Part shown: piece by piece, positions 51,370-59,880 of the stretch | Position numbering within the stretch: the stretch's first letter is position 1 | Layout: each line of letters starts with the position of its first letter | Source of the DNA: Anaerococcus sp. Marseille-Q5996 | GTDB taxonomy: Bacteria; Bacillota; Clostridia; Tissierellales; Peptoniphilaceae | Reading direction: 5' to 3' | DNA length: 64,000 nucleotides | Assembly: GCF_946893725.1 (NCBI RefSeq) | Contig: NZ_CAMPPE010000003.1 | Coordinates: 186,001 to 250,000 of the forward strand | Position numbers and translations under genes: made by a program | Notes under the pieces: generated by a model | Told to the model about the DNA's origin: nothing | Database searches by the model: none | What the model saw: the letters and a program-made list of their open reading frames with translations, nothing else

Positions 51370-52172
51370 TGGAATTTAATTTTGATCCGGTAGCATTTTC
51401 TATTTTTGGCATAGAAATACGTTGGTATGCCATAATAATAATTGCAGGTATGCTTTTAGGAACATATTTTGCAAAAAAAGAATTTATTAGACGTGGTTTT
51501 GATGAAGATTTTATATATGACATATTATTTGTTATTATCCCTATTGGTATAATTGGAGCTAGATTGTGGTATGTCCTATTTAAGTGGGAATTCTATTCAC
51601 AAAACCCAATTCAAATCTTAAATATCCGTGGTGGGGGACTTGCTATCCACGGAGGAATAATTTTCGGTGCCCTTGCCCTATATTTTTATAGTAAAAAACA
51701 TATGGTACCTTTTTTGGATATGACAGATATTTTAACACCATCACTTGCCCTAGCCCAAGGAATTGGCCGTTGGGGAAATTTTATAAACCAAGAAGCGCAT
51801 GGTGGTCCAACCGACTTACCTTGGGGGATAATTATTGATGGAGTAAAAGTACATCCCACTTTCCTCTACGAATCATTAGGGGATATAATTATTTTTTTAT
51901 TTTTGATAAATGCAATAAAAAGAAATCCTGACAAAGGAAAGATAAGTGCTGCTTATTTAATATCCTATGGGGTTTTAAGATATTTTGTAGAAGGACTAAG
52001 AACTGATTCTCTTTATTGGGGACCATTTAGAACAGCTCAACTAATCTCCCTAGCATTTATTGTCCTAGGTATAGCTTTATTCTTCTACGCAAACAAAAAA
52101 AATCTCCCACCTTATTTTAGACCAAAAAATACAAAAAAAGAAAAAGAAGCAAAGATTATTAAATTTCAATAA
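51369..52172 (+). CDS. lgt: Prolipoprotein diacylglyceryl transferase
   Basis: Membrane enzyme that moves diacylglycerol from phosphatidylglycerol to the lipobox cysteine of prelipoproteins, the first step of lipoprotein maturation. The 267 residues have about seven membrane segments, with 'GGGLAIHGGIIFG', the signature 'GRWGNFINQEAHGGP' and 'HPTFLYESL'. It would process at least PhnD, the small lipoprotein at 27360 and the transglutaminase lipoprotein at 36573. A terminator follows. Confidence 0.97.
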   Translation: MEFNFDPVAFSIFGIEIRWYAIIIIAGMLLGTYFAKKEFIRRGFDEDFIYDILFVIIPIGIIGARLWYVLFKWEFYSQNPIQILNIRGGGLAIHGGIIFGALALYFYSKKHMVPFLDMTDILTPSLALAQGIGRWGNFINQEAHGGPTDLPWGIIIDGVKVHPTFLYESLGDIIIFLFLINAIKRNPDKGKISAAYLISYGVLRYFVEGLRTDSLYWGPFRTAQLISLAFIVLGIALFFYANKKNLPPYFRPKNTKKEKEAKIIKFQ

Positions 52173-52204
52173 TTAGATACAAATAAATAAGATAATATTT
52201 CTTG

Positions 52205-52232
52205 AAATCGGTTAGAAATAACCGATTTTTTT
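52205..52232 (+). terminator. Terminator after lgt
   Basis: AAATCGGTT pairs with AACCGATTT around six bases, then T's. It separates the hflX-lgt run from the division cluster. Confidence 0.92.
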
Positions 52233-52234
52233 GT

Positions 52235-52261
52235 TTGATTTTTTCTCATTTATGGTATAAA
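52235..52261 (+). promoter_or_regulatory. Probable promoter of the division/wall cluster
   Basis: TATAAA (52256-52261) with TTGATT (52235-52240) at 15 bases or TTTGAT at 16. Either -35 follows directly on the T-run of the upstream terminator. Confidence 0.5.
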
Positions 52262-52269
52262 ATGATTAT

Positions 52270-52299
52270 AAAGTGGATTAAAGTGGTGAAAGGTGGTAA
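52270..52299 (+). promoter_or_regulatory. Three phased MraZ boxes
   Basis: Three 10-base units in direct tandem, AAAGTGGATT, AAAGTGGTGA and AAGGTGGTAA, match the AAAGTGkNNN repeat bound by MraZ in low-GC bacteria. They lie between the -10 box and the mraZ start, where MraZ would repress its own cluster. The third unit also forms part of the mraZ ribosome site. Confidence 0.88.
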
Positions 52300-52303
52300 G
52301 GAA

Positions 52304-52717
52304 TTGTTTTTAGGCGAATTCACTCATAAATTAGATTCTAAAAATAGAATAATGATGCCAAGTGAATTTCGTGATGGACTAACTAATGAATTTTTTATCA
52401 CAAAAGGACCTGAAAACTCTCTAGTAATCTACACAGAAGAAGAGTTTGAAAGACAAAGTAAAAGACTTGATGAACTTGTTAATGAAAACAAAAAAAACAG
52501 GGCCATCAAAAGATTGTTTTTCTCATCCACTGTCAAAACAAGCCTTGATAAGCAAGGCAGGGTTTTGCTAAATAAAAATTTGAGAGACTATGCCCATATT
52601 GAAAATGAGGCCATGATTATTGGTAACAACTTAACAATAGAAATATGGGATATGAACCAATGGCAAGAATATATAAATGAAGTTGAGGTGAATTTATCCG
52701 ACATAATGGATGAATAA
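52304..52717 (+). CDS. mraZ: Transcriptional regulator MraZ
   Basis: DNA-binding repressor of the division/wall cluster, forming rings that contact repeated boxes. The 137 residues hold the two MraZ half-domains with their DxxxR signatures: 'HKLDSKNRIMMPSEFR' (about 9-24) and 'TSLDKQGRVLLNKNLR' (about 84-99). The start is TTG at 52304, giving the family opening FLGEFTHKLD; a longer frame from 52202 would run through the promoter and MraZ boxes and is rejected. GGTGGTAAGGA serves as ribosome site. Confidence 0.95.
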   Translation: MFLGEFTHKLDSKNRIMMPSEFRDGLTNEFFITKGPENSLVIYTEEEFERQSKRLDELVNENKKNRAIKRLFFSSTVKTSLDKQGRVLLNKNLRDYAHIENEAMIIGNNLTIEIWDMNQWQEYINEVEVNLSDIMDE

Positions 52718-52718
52718 T

Positions 52719-53639
52719 ATGGAATTTAAACATATATCAGTTTTAGCTGATGAAGTAATAGAAAATTTAAATATAAAACCTGATGGAATTTATGTAGATC
52801 TTACCCTAGGAAAAGGCGGACACAGTAAGAGAATTTTGGAAAATCTATCTGAAAATGGTAGATTAATCGCCCTAGATCAGGACCAAGATGCGTTAAATGC
52901 CGCTAAGGAAAATCTATCTGACTTTTCGAATGTAATTTTTGTAAAAAGCAATTTTGAAAATATTGATAGGGTCTTAGATGATTTAGGAATTAGTAAAATT
53001 GATGGTGCTTTGATGGACATAGGTGTCAGTTCATATCAGATAGATAATGCTGATCGTGGATTTTCTTATATGCACGATGGGCCACTTGATATGAGAATGG
53101 ACACAGGCAATGAGTTAACAGCAGAAAAAATTGTAAACGACTACTCTTTGGATGAGCTTCAAAAAATATTTTCTAACTATGGCGAAGAAAGATTTTCAAG
53201 AACAATAGCTAGAAAAATTGTAGAAACTAGAGATGAACAGCGAATTGATACTACTTTTAAGCTAAGAGATTTGATTAACAAATCTGTTAGGTCAAATGAG
53301 GCTCATCCTGAAAAAAGAGTTTTTCAAGCACTAAGAATTGAAGTTAATAGAGAATTAGAAGTTTTAGAAAATACACTCGATAAGGTCATTGACCGCCTAA
53401 ATATAGGTGGGAGACTATGCGTGATTACCTTTCACTCACTAGAAGATCGTATCGTTAAAAATACATTTAAGGAACTAGAAAAAGATTGTATTTGCCCACC
53501 AGGATTACCAGTTTGTATATGTGACCATGAGGCGAAAGTTAAGACAATCAATAAAAAACCAATTATAGCAGGAAAGAAGGAATTAAAAGAGAACTCTAGG
53601 GCGAAAAGTGCAAAACTTAGAGTTTGCCAAAGGATTTAA
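52719..53639 (+). CDS. rsmH: 16S rRNA m4C1402 methyltransferase
   Basis: Methylates N4 of C1402 in 16S rRNA. The 306 residues open with 'MEFKHISVLADEVIENL'. SAM site 'YVDLTLGKGGHSKRIL', then 'DGALMDIGVSSYQIDNADRGFSY' and 'MRMDTGNELTAEKIV', and 'ITFHSLEDRIVK' are all typical. A cysteine trio 'DCICPPGLPVCIC' lies near the end. I chose the ATG at 52719, one base after the mraZ stop, which forms the TAATATG junction used by many genes here; an ATG at 52710 is possible. Confidence 0.96.
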   Translation: MEFKHISVLADEVIENLNIKPDGIYVDLTLGKGGHSKRILENLSENGRLIALDQDQDALNAAKENLSDFSNVIFVKSNFENIDRVLDDLGISKIDGALMDIGVSSYQIDNADRGFSYMHDGPLDMRMDTGNELTAEKIVNDYSLDELQKIFSNYGEERFSRTIARKIVETRDEQRIDTTFKLRDLINKSVRSNEAHPEKRVFQALRIEVNRELEVLENTLDKVIDRLNIGGRLCVITFHSLEDRIVKNTFKELEKDCICPPGLPVCICDHEAKVKTINKKPIIAGKKELKENSRAKSAKLRVCQRI

Positions 53640-53640
53640 T

Positions 53641-54033
53641 ATGGCTGAGAGAATTGATAGGCAAAAAATTGCCAAAAACACAAATCACAATAGAATAAGA
53701 CTTAAGGTTAGGGAAAATCCCAAAGCTAGAAGAAAAAATCAAATCAAAATTCAAAGAAAAAAAGACAGAAGATTTAAAATGCTTATTAGTTTTCTAACCC
53801 TTGCTATAGTTATTACTCTAGGTTATTTTACCTTTAATACTAGAAATGAATTGATGGCAAAACGAAGTGAATACAAAGAATTGACAAGTGATGCTGTTAG
53901 TAAAGAATTAAAAAGAGATAGACTAAAAGCAAAACTTGAGAACACAGTGGACTTAAACCGTATTCAAAGGTATGCTTTAGAGGAACTAGGAATGGTATAT
54001 GAAAAAACCGGAGTAGAAAGAATAGATAACTAA
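53641..54033 (+). CDS. ftsL: FtsL-like cell-division protein
   Basis: Small bitopic protein of 130 residues: basic cytoplasmic start (Lys/Arg-rich, 1-46), one membrane segment (MLISFLTLAIVITLGYFTF), then an outside coiled coil (about 72-105) ending in 'NRIQRYALEELGMVY', the conserved tail of FtsL/DivIC proteins. It would join DivIB in the divisome. The ATG at 53641 follows the rsmH stop by one base. Sequence is weakly conserved, so the name rests on position and topology. Confidence 0.82.
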   Translation: MAERIDRQKIAKNTNHNRIRLKVRENPKARRKNQIKIQRKKDRRFKMLISFLTLAIVITLGYFTFNTRNELMAKRSEYKELTSDAVSKELKRDRLKAKLENTVDLNRIQRYALEELGMVYEKTGVERIDN

Positions 54034-54034
54034 T

Positions 54035-54985
54035 ATGGATCAAATATTTAAAATAATTATTGCAAGCATAATTTCAACAATAGTCTTAGGCTACGCTATT
54101 TTACCAATCTTAAAAAATATGAAGGTTGGACAAAATATTAGGAAAGAAGGACCTAAAAGTCACTACCAAAAAGCGGGAACACCTACTATGGGTGGGATAA
54201 TTTTTTTAATAGCTGCTTTTTTGATGACACTTATTTTCGTTCCCTTTGATATGAGTACAGCAATTTTGTTGCTGTGTACTGTGGGATACGGAGCAATAGG
54301 ATTTGTAGATGATTTTAGAAAATTGGTACTAAAGCAGTCTGAGGGACTTAAACCTAAGGAAAAAATTATCTTACAATTTGGCTTGGCAATACTTATTACA
54401 ATATTAGCATTTATTAATGACAAGGAAAGTGTTACTAGCTTAACAATTCCATTTTCAAATTATAGCCTGCCAGTAAGTATTTTAGGTTTTCCTATATTGG
54501 TATTTATCATAGTTGGAACTACTAATGCAGTAAATCTTACCGATGGGCTGGATGGACTTGCTACAAGTGTATCACTTCCAGTATTTATCTGCTTGTTTTT
54601 GATAGCAACTACTGATACAACTAGGATGTTTTCAGTAATTTTATTTGGATCTTTATTAGGATTTTTATATTTTAACTCTTATCCAGCTTCTGTATTTATG
54701 GGAGATACAGGATCTATGGCGATTGGTGGTGCGGTTGTTGCCCTAGCAATATTAGAAAAAATGCCAATTTATCTTGTTATTTTTGGTGGCGTTTATGTTT
54801 TAGAAACTTTATCTGTTATCATTCAAGTTTTATCTTATAGACACAGAAACAAGAAAAGAGTATTCTTAATGACCCCAATACATCATCATTTTGAGTTAAA
54901 GGGCTACAAAGAACCTCAAATTGTAACAGCATTTTCTATAGTTTCAGTATTATTATGTTTAATAACTTTGGTGGCAGTATTATGA
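54035..54985 (+). CDS. mraY: Phospho-MurNAc-pentapeptide transferase
   Basis: Membrane enzyme that makes lipid I from UDP-MurNAc-pentapeptide and undecaprenyl phosphate. The 316 residues have ten membrane segments and the signature loops 'KAGTPTMGGIIFL', 'GFVDDFRKL', 'TNAVNLTDGLDGLA', 'FMGDTGSMAIGG' and 'PIHHHFELKGYKE', with catalytic Asp residues in place. It is joined to ftsL by TAATATG and to murD by ATGA. The penicillin-binding protein and murE/F genes that often precede it are missing. Confidence 0.97.
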   Translation: MDQIFKIIIASIISTIVLGYAILPILKNMKVGQNIRKEGPKSHYQKAGTPTMGGIIFLIAAFLMTLIFVPFDMSTAILLLCTVGYGAIGFVDDFRKLVLKQSEGLKPKEKIILQFGLAILITILAFINDKESVTSLTIPFSNYSLPVSILGFPILVFIIVGTTNAVNLTDGLDGLATSVSLPVFICLFLIATTDTTRMFSVILFGSLLGFLYFNSYPASVFMGDTGSMAIGGAVVALAILEKMPIYLVIFGGVYVLETLSVIIQVLSYRHRNKKRVFLMTPIHHHFELKGYKEPQIVTAFSIVSVLLCLITLVAVL

Positions 54986-56307
54986 GAAAAGTTTTAGTTT
55001 ATGGACTAGGTGTTAGCGGAATATCTACAGTAAAAACACTTTCAAAATTAGGATATGAAGTTTATACTTTTGACAAAAATAAAGAAAAAGTTGATCAATT
55101 AAAGGGCTATGACTATAGCCCTATTTCTCTTTTAAATATTGGTGAAATCAACTATAAGTATGTTGTAAAGTCACCTGGTATTAAACCTAGTGATGATATT
55201 TTGCAAAAATTAGCAAAAAAATATGAAATCATAAGTGATATTGAATTATCATATAGAATTTTCCCCGATAAGAAAATCCTTGCAGTAACAGGTACAAATG
55301 GCAAAACTTCTACAACTTCAATGATTACCCATATCTTAAATGAATCTGGAGTAAAAGCAATTTCTGTTGGCAATATTGGTGAAGGTATTTTATGGCAAAT
55401 GTATAATAATGATGCAGTTTTTGTTGAAGAGCTTTCATCTTTTCAACTTAAAAATACATTTGATTTTCATCCACATATTGCTTCAATTCTTAATATTACA
55501 GAAGATCATTTGGATTGGCACAAGGATTTTGATGATTATATAAATTCAAAATTAAATATTGCAAAAAATCAAACAAACAAAGATTATATTGTGATTGATA
55601 AAAATGATGAAATTTTACAAAAAAATATAGAAAGATTTCAGGGTCAAATTTACGAATTTTCGTCTGTGGGACCAGTAAAAAGAGGTTTATATCTTAAAAA
55701 TAATAAGATTTATTATATAGATGAAAAAGAAAGTTATGAACTTCTGAATACGAGTGATTTAAGAATCATTGGTAATCATAATTATGAAAACCTAATGGCG
55801 GCTATGTTAGAGGCTTATTTATTTGGAATAGATTTCGAAAAAATAATTGAAGCCGGCAAAACATTTGTTTCAATAGAGCATAGATTAGAATTTGTCGACG
55901 AAGTGAAAGGAGTTAAAATTTATAATGACTCCAAGGCTACAAATGTAGACAGTGCAGTAAAAGCAATTAAGAGTTTTACTAATCCTATAATAATTATAGC
56001 TGGTGGCTATGATAAAAAAATCGATTATAGTGATTATGTAAAAGAATTTAAAAATAATGGTAAGCTAATGATCATCATGGGTGATACCAAAACACAAATT
56101 AAAAATCTTTGTGAGGATTATGGTGTGAAATATATTTTAGCAGATGATATGGATTATGCAGTCAAGAAAGCAATAGATAATGCAAAATCTAATGACACTA
56201 TTTTGTTATCTCCAGCAAGTGCAAGCTGGGATATGTACCCTTCATATGAAGTGCGTGGTAAAGATTTTAAAGAAAAAATCGAAAAGTATAAAGGAATGAT
56301 AAAATGA
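54982..56307 (+). CDS. murD: UDP-MurNAc-alanine:D-glutamate ligase
   Basis: Adds D-Glu to the growing wall peptide in the cytoplasm. The 441 residues have an N-terminal Rossmann part ('VLVYGLGVSGISTVKTL'), the ATP loop 'TGTNGKTSTT', 'NITEDHLDWH' with the metal-binding residues, and C-terminal 'IEHRLEFVDEVKGVKIYNDSKATN' and 'LLSPASASWDMY'. The ATG at 54982 overlaps the mraY stop (ATGA); a longer frame upstream would extend deep into mraY. Confidence 0.96.
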   Translation: MRKVLVYGLGVSGISTVKTLSKLGYEVYTFDKNKEKVDQLKGYDYSPISLLNIGEINYKYVVKSPGIKPSDDILQKLAKKYEIISDIELSYRIFPDKKILAVTGTNGKTSTTSMITHILNESGVKAISVGNIGEGILWQMYNNDAVFVEELSSFQLKNTFDFHPHIASILNITEDHLDWHKDFDDYINSKLNIAKNQTNKDYIVIDKNDEILQKNIERFQGQIYEFSSVGPVKRGLYLKNNKIYYIDEKESYELLNTSDLRIIGNHNYENLMAAMLEAYLFGIDFEKIIEAGKTFVSIEHRLEFVDEVKGVKIYNDSKATNVDSAVKAIKSFTNPIIIIAGGYDKKIDYSDYVKEFKNNGKLMIIMGDTKTQIKNLCEDYGVKYILADDMDYAVKKAIDNAKSNDTILLSPASASWDMYPSYEVRGKDFKEKIEKYKGMIK

Positions 56308-57389
56308 ATGTGATTATTTCAGGTGGGGGAACAGGCGGACATATTTATCCTGCCATTGCCATCGCCCAAAAAATCCAAGAAAATATTGAAGATGTTAATA
56401 TATTATATGTTGGAATCAAAGGCGGACCTGAAGAAGCTATTGCTAAAAAATATGGATATAAATTTGCTCCAATCGAAGGCATGGGCATGCCAAGGAAAAT
56501 TAATAAAAGATTTTTCAAATCAATCTCCACAAACCTAAAAGGTTTCAGTTCTGCAAGAAGAATTATTAAAGAATTTAAACCGGATTTAGCCATTGGTACT
56601 GGTGGATATGTTTGTGGACCAATAATTTATCAAGCTGCTAAGCTAAAAGTGCCAACCATAATTCATGAGTCAAATTCTTATCCAGGAATCACTTCAAAGT
56701 ACTTATCGAAAAAAGTAGATTACCTTTGTATTTCCTATGCCGAAGCCATTAAACACTTTAAGCACAAAGAAAGAATAGTAGTGACAGGAAATCCTGTTAG
56801 AAATAATTTTTCTAATGAATTTAGTAATGAAGATTTAGAAAAACTAGGCATAGACAAGTCAAAACCAGTAGTATTTTCTTTTGGAGGATCAAATGGATCA
56901 GCCTCTATGAATAAAGCTGTCAAAGAAATGGCAGAAAGCCTTCATGGAGATTTTTATATTCTTCACCAAACTGGAAAAAGAAATTATGATAATTTTGTAA
57001 AAGAATTACCAGAAAATAAATACTTAAAAGTATTTCCTTATATAGACAATATTGATTTGTTTTATGCAGTAAGTGATTTGGTAATTGCTTCAAGCGGTGC
57101 AATGAGCCTTGCTGAAATATCAAGTGTAAAAAAACCTTCAATACTCATTCCAAAGGCATACACAACTGAAAATCACCAGCAATTCAATGCCGAAACATAT
57201 GTAAAAAATGGTGCTTCACTTATGATTTTAGAAAAAGATCTAAATGGTAAAGTGTTGTATAATAATATTATGAGCATCATAAGTGATGAAGAAAAACTAA
57301 AAATAATGGGAGAAAATAGTGCTAAGCTTGCGCAAGATGGGGCGAGTGATGCAATTCTAGAACTTGTTTTAAAATTAACTGAGAAATAA
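56304..57389 (+). CDS. murG: UDP-GlcNAc transferase making lipid II
   Basis: Glycosyltransferase on the inner membrane face that turns lipid I into lipid II. The 361 residues have 'SGGGTGGHIYPAIAIA' at 6-21, 'AIGTGGYVCGPII', 'HESNSYPG', and the UDP-GlcNAc site 'VIASSGAMSLAEI' with 'PKAYTTENHQQFNAE'. It overlaps murD by four bases. ftsW, normally between murD and murG, is not present. Confidence 0.97.
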   Translation: MNVIISGGGTGGHIYPAIAIAQKIQENIEDVNILYVGIKGGPEEAIAKKYGYKFAPIEGMGMPRKINKRFFKSISTNLKGFSSARRIIKEFKPDLAIGTGGYVCGPIIYQAAKLKVPTIIHESNSYPGITSKYLSKKVDYLCISYAEAIKHFKHKERIVVTGNPVRNNFSNEFSNEDLEKLGIDKSKPVVFSFGGSNGSASMNKAVKEMAESLHGDFYILHQTGKRNYDNFVKELPENKYLKVFPYIDNIDLFYAVSDLVIASSGAMSLAEISSVKKPSILIPKAYTTENHQQFNAETYVKNGASLMILEKDLNGKVLYNNIMSIISDEEKLKIMGENSAKLAQDGASDAILELVLKLTEK

Positions 57390-57390
57390 T

Positions 57391-58221
57391 ATGCAAAATT
57401 CAAACGATGACAGATACTTTAAAAAAGATGGAAGAACAGTAAATAAAAATTATATTGCAAAAAAACATAGCAAGGAAAAAGATAAGAAATTATTTAGTAA
57501 ATGGTTTGTGATTTTTCTTATTTTTTTAACTTTAGCTTCTATTGTCTATAGCATTTACTCCCACGCCTACATGAAAATTTCTGAGATATACATAAGTGGA
57601 AATAATATAACTTCTGATGCTGAAATAATAGCTCAACTAGGGAATCCTATAGGTGAAAATATTTTATTATACAAAACTGATATGGATGATAGTAATATTA
57701 GTAAATTACCTTATATTGATAAAGTTAGTGTAAAAAAGGTTTTTCCAAATCTATTAAGTATAAATGTAGATGAAGATTATCCAACTTTTTTTCAAAACAG
57801 CGATGGAAAAAAATATTATATCTCAAATAAAGGTATCTTGCTTGGAGATGACTTAAATGATTTTGATGAAAGTCTTTTAAAGGAGATACAAGGAGCAAAT
57901 CTTAAGAAAACAGTAGGAGAAAACTTCACAGGATCAGAAGCAAGTTTAAATTTTATAAAGGCAATTCAGGTATTTTCATATTTTAACGAGGTAAAACAAT
58001 TAAATTTGGAAAATAAAGCTGATATTGGTATAATGATAAATGATATAGATGTGAAATTCGGTGATTTGAACGACATAGACTATAAGCTTAAAATTTTAGA
58101 TAATATCTTAAATGATGCAAGGGAAAAATCTATTACGGTTACATCAATAGATTTGAACAATGGCAAAAATCCTATTGTAAATGTTAGCCCTGATTCATAT
58201 AGTGAAAATCTAAATTATTAA
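57391..58221 (+). CDS. divIB: Cell-division protein DivIB/FtsQ
   Basis: Divisome membrane protein of 276 residues. Cytoplasmic basic part (1-36), one membrane segment (37-56), then a POTRA domain 'MKISEIYISGNNITSDAEIIAQLG' and the beta domain ('LPYIDKVSVKKVFPNLLSINVDEDYP', 'YISNKGILLGDD'). This is the standard DivIB plan. It is joined to murG by TAATATG with no clear ribosome site. Confidence 0.9.
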   Translation: MQNSNDDRYFKKDGRTVNKNYIAKKHSKEKDKKLFSKWFVIFLIFLTLASIVYSIYSHAYMKISEIYISGNNITSDAEIIAQLGNPIGENILLYKTDMDDSNISKLPYIDKVSVKKVFPNLLSINVDEDYPTFFQNSDGKKYYISNKGILLGDDLNDFDESLLKEIQGANLKKTVGENFTGSEASLNFIKAIQVFSYFNEVKQLNLENKADIGIMINDIDVKFGDLNDIDYKLKILDNILNDAREKSITVTSIDLNNGKNPIVNVSPDSYSENLNY

Positions 58222-58251
58222 AAAACATCAAACTAGAACACGGGGGAAGAT

Positions 58252-59364
58252 ATGGCAAATATTAATATGGAAATGGATGACAACTCTTTAGCGAAGATAA
58301 AAGTTATCGGAGTTGGTGGTGGTGGAAATAATGCTATCAGCCGAATGAGAGATAACGGATTATCAGGAGTTGAGTTTGTTGCTGTAAATACAGACTTACA
58401 AACACTTCAAGAATCAAATGCTGATTTAAGATTACAAATCGGAGAAAAACTTACTAGAGGACTAGGAGCTGGTGCTAACCCATCTGTTGGGGAAAAAGCA
58501 GCTGAAGAGTCTAAAAATGATATTACAGAAGCTCTAAAAGGAGCTGACATGGTATTTATCACTGCTGGTATGGGTGGTGGTACTGGTACAGGTGCTGCTC
58601 CAGTTGTCGCAGGTGTTGCAAAAGACATGGATATCCTTACAGTAGGTGTAGTTACAAAACCATTTACTTTTGAGGGTAGAAAAAGACAATCCCAAGCAGA
58701 AGCTGGTATTGAAAGACTTAAAGAAAATGTAGATACACTTATTACTATCCCAAATGATAGACTTCTACAAATTGTTGAAAAAAGAACATCAATGGTAGAT
58801 GCATTTAAACTAGCTGATAATGTACTAATGGATGCAGTAAGTGGTATTTCAGAGCTAATTGCTATACCAAACGTAATCAACCTAGACTTTGCAGATGTTG
58901 AATCAATCATGTCTGACCAAGGAATCGCACATATGGGTATTGGGCGAGCTACAGGAGAAAACAGAGCTGTTGATGCTGCAAAAGCTGCAGTTAACTCACC
59001 ACTTCTTGAAACATCAATTGAAGGTGCAAAAGCTGTATTACTTAACGTTACTGCTGCAGAAGTTGGTCTTATGGAAGCAAATGAAGCTGCTGAACTTATC
59101 CGCGATAATATCGACTCTGATGCAAATATTATCTTTGGTGTTGGTTCTGATGAATCACTTGGTGATGAAATCAAAATTACAGTTATTGCGACAGGATTTG
59201 ATAATCAAGGCAGATCACAATCTCGTTCTAGTGAAATGAATGCTCCAAGCAGAAATTCTAGACAAGAATATGAATCTCAAACTAGAACAACTCGTCCAGC
59301 TGAAGAAAAAAGAAAAAGCTCAAATCCATTTGACGATATAGATCTACCAGATTTCTTAAAATAA
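58252..59364 (+). CDS. ftsZ: Cell-division GTPase FtsZ
   Basis: Tubulin-like protein that forms the Z ring. The 370 residues have '[17 protein letters not shown]', the tubulin signature [10 protein letters not shown] (108-117), the T7 loop '[14 protein letters not shown]', and a linker followed by the C-terminal binding peptide '[10 protein letters not shown]' that docks membrane tethers. ftsA, which usually precedes it and tethers it, is absent; another tether must serve. A GGGGGA ribosome site precedes the ATG after a 30-base gap. Confidence 0.99.
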   Translation: MANINMEMDDNSLAKIKVIGVGGGGNNAISRMRDNGLSGVEFVAVNTDLQTLQESNADLRLQIGEKLTRGLGAGANPSVGEKAAEESKNDITEALKGADMVFITAGMGGGTGTGAAPVVAGVAKDMDILTVGVVTKPFTFEGRKRQSQAEAGIERLKENVDTLITIPNDRLLQIVEKRTSMVDAFKLADNVLMDAVSGISELIAIPNVINLDFADVESIMSDQGIAHMGIGRATGENRAVDAAKAAVNSPLLETSIEGAKAVLLNVTAAEVGLMEANEAAELIRDNIDSDANIIFGVGSDESLGDEIKITVIATGFDNQGRSQSRSSEMNAPSRNSRQEYESQTRTTRPAEEKRKSSNPFDDIDLPDFLK

Positions 59365-59365
59365 T

Positions 59366-59839
59366 ATGAAATGCCCGTATTGTCATTCAAATAACACAAA
59401 AGTACTCGACTCAAGAACCACTGAAGATGATACAGCTATTAGACGCAGAAGACTTTGTGAAGATTGTAGCAAGAGATTTTCAACCTACGAACGCTATGAA
59501 GACATAACCATCATGGTAATAAAAAAGGATGAAACTCGTGAAGCCTATGACCGATCCAAAATCATAAATGGCATTGTAAAAAGCTGTCAAAAAAGACCCG
59601 TGTCTCTGGATCAAATTGAGCAAGTAGCTAAAAATGTGGAAATTAAAATTAACCATACAGGCAAAAAAGAAGTTACATCGACCTATATCGGTGAGCTTGT
59701 CATGGATGAGCTAAAAGATTTAGATCCTGTGGCATATGTTAGATTTGCTTCAGTTTATAGAGAATTTAAAGATGTCGATTCATTTTACAATGAAATTATA
59801 AATTTAAGAGATAAAAAAGATGCCAGTATTGAGCAGTAG
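59366..59839 (+). CDS. nrdR: Transcriptional repressor NrdR
   Basis: Repressor of ribonucleotide reductase genes, 157 residues. The zinc ribbon has Cys3, Cys6, Cys31 and Cys34, and the ATP-cone follows ('VIKKDETREAYDRSKIINGIVKSC', 'PVAYVRFASVYREFKDVDSF'), which reads ATP/dATP levels. No nrd gene is in the window. It is joined to ftsZ by TAATATG with no ribosome site, so its level follows ftsZ. Its 3' end carries the arm of a terminator. Confidence 0.97.
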   Translation: MKCPYCHSNNTKVLDSRTTEDDTAIRRRRLCEDCSKRFSTYERYEDITIMVIKKDETREAYDRSKIINGIVKSCQKRPVSLDQIEQVAKNVEIKINHTGKKEVTSTYIGELVMDELKDLDPVAYVRFASVYREFKDVDSFYNEIINLRDKKDASIEQ

Positions 59840-59863
59840 TTGCTTATAGCTGCATCTTTTTTT
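59813..59863 (+). terminator. Terminator overlapping the nrdR end
   Basis: AAAAAAGATGC (59813-59823, inside nrdR) pairs with GCATCTTTTTT (59852-59862); a 28-base loop can form a smaller inner stem (AGCA/TGCT). It closes the division cluster 17 bases before rarA. Confidence 0.75.
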
Positions 59864-59880
59864 GTACTAGAAAGGCTAAA

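Noticed and set aside
52202-52303. N-terminal extension of mraZ
   Set aside because: It would begin in the lgt terminator and read through the promoter and MraZ boxes; the TTG at 52304 gives the family N-terminus.
58407-59174. Long minus-strand open frame opposite ftsZ
   Set aside because: Lies entirely inside the conserved ftsZ gene and has Ser-rich content typical of antisense shadow frames.
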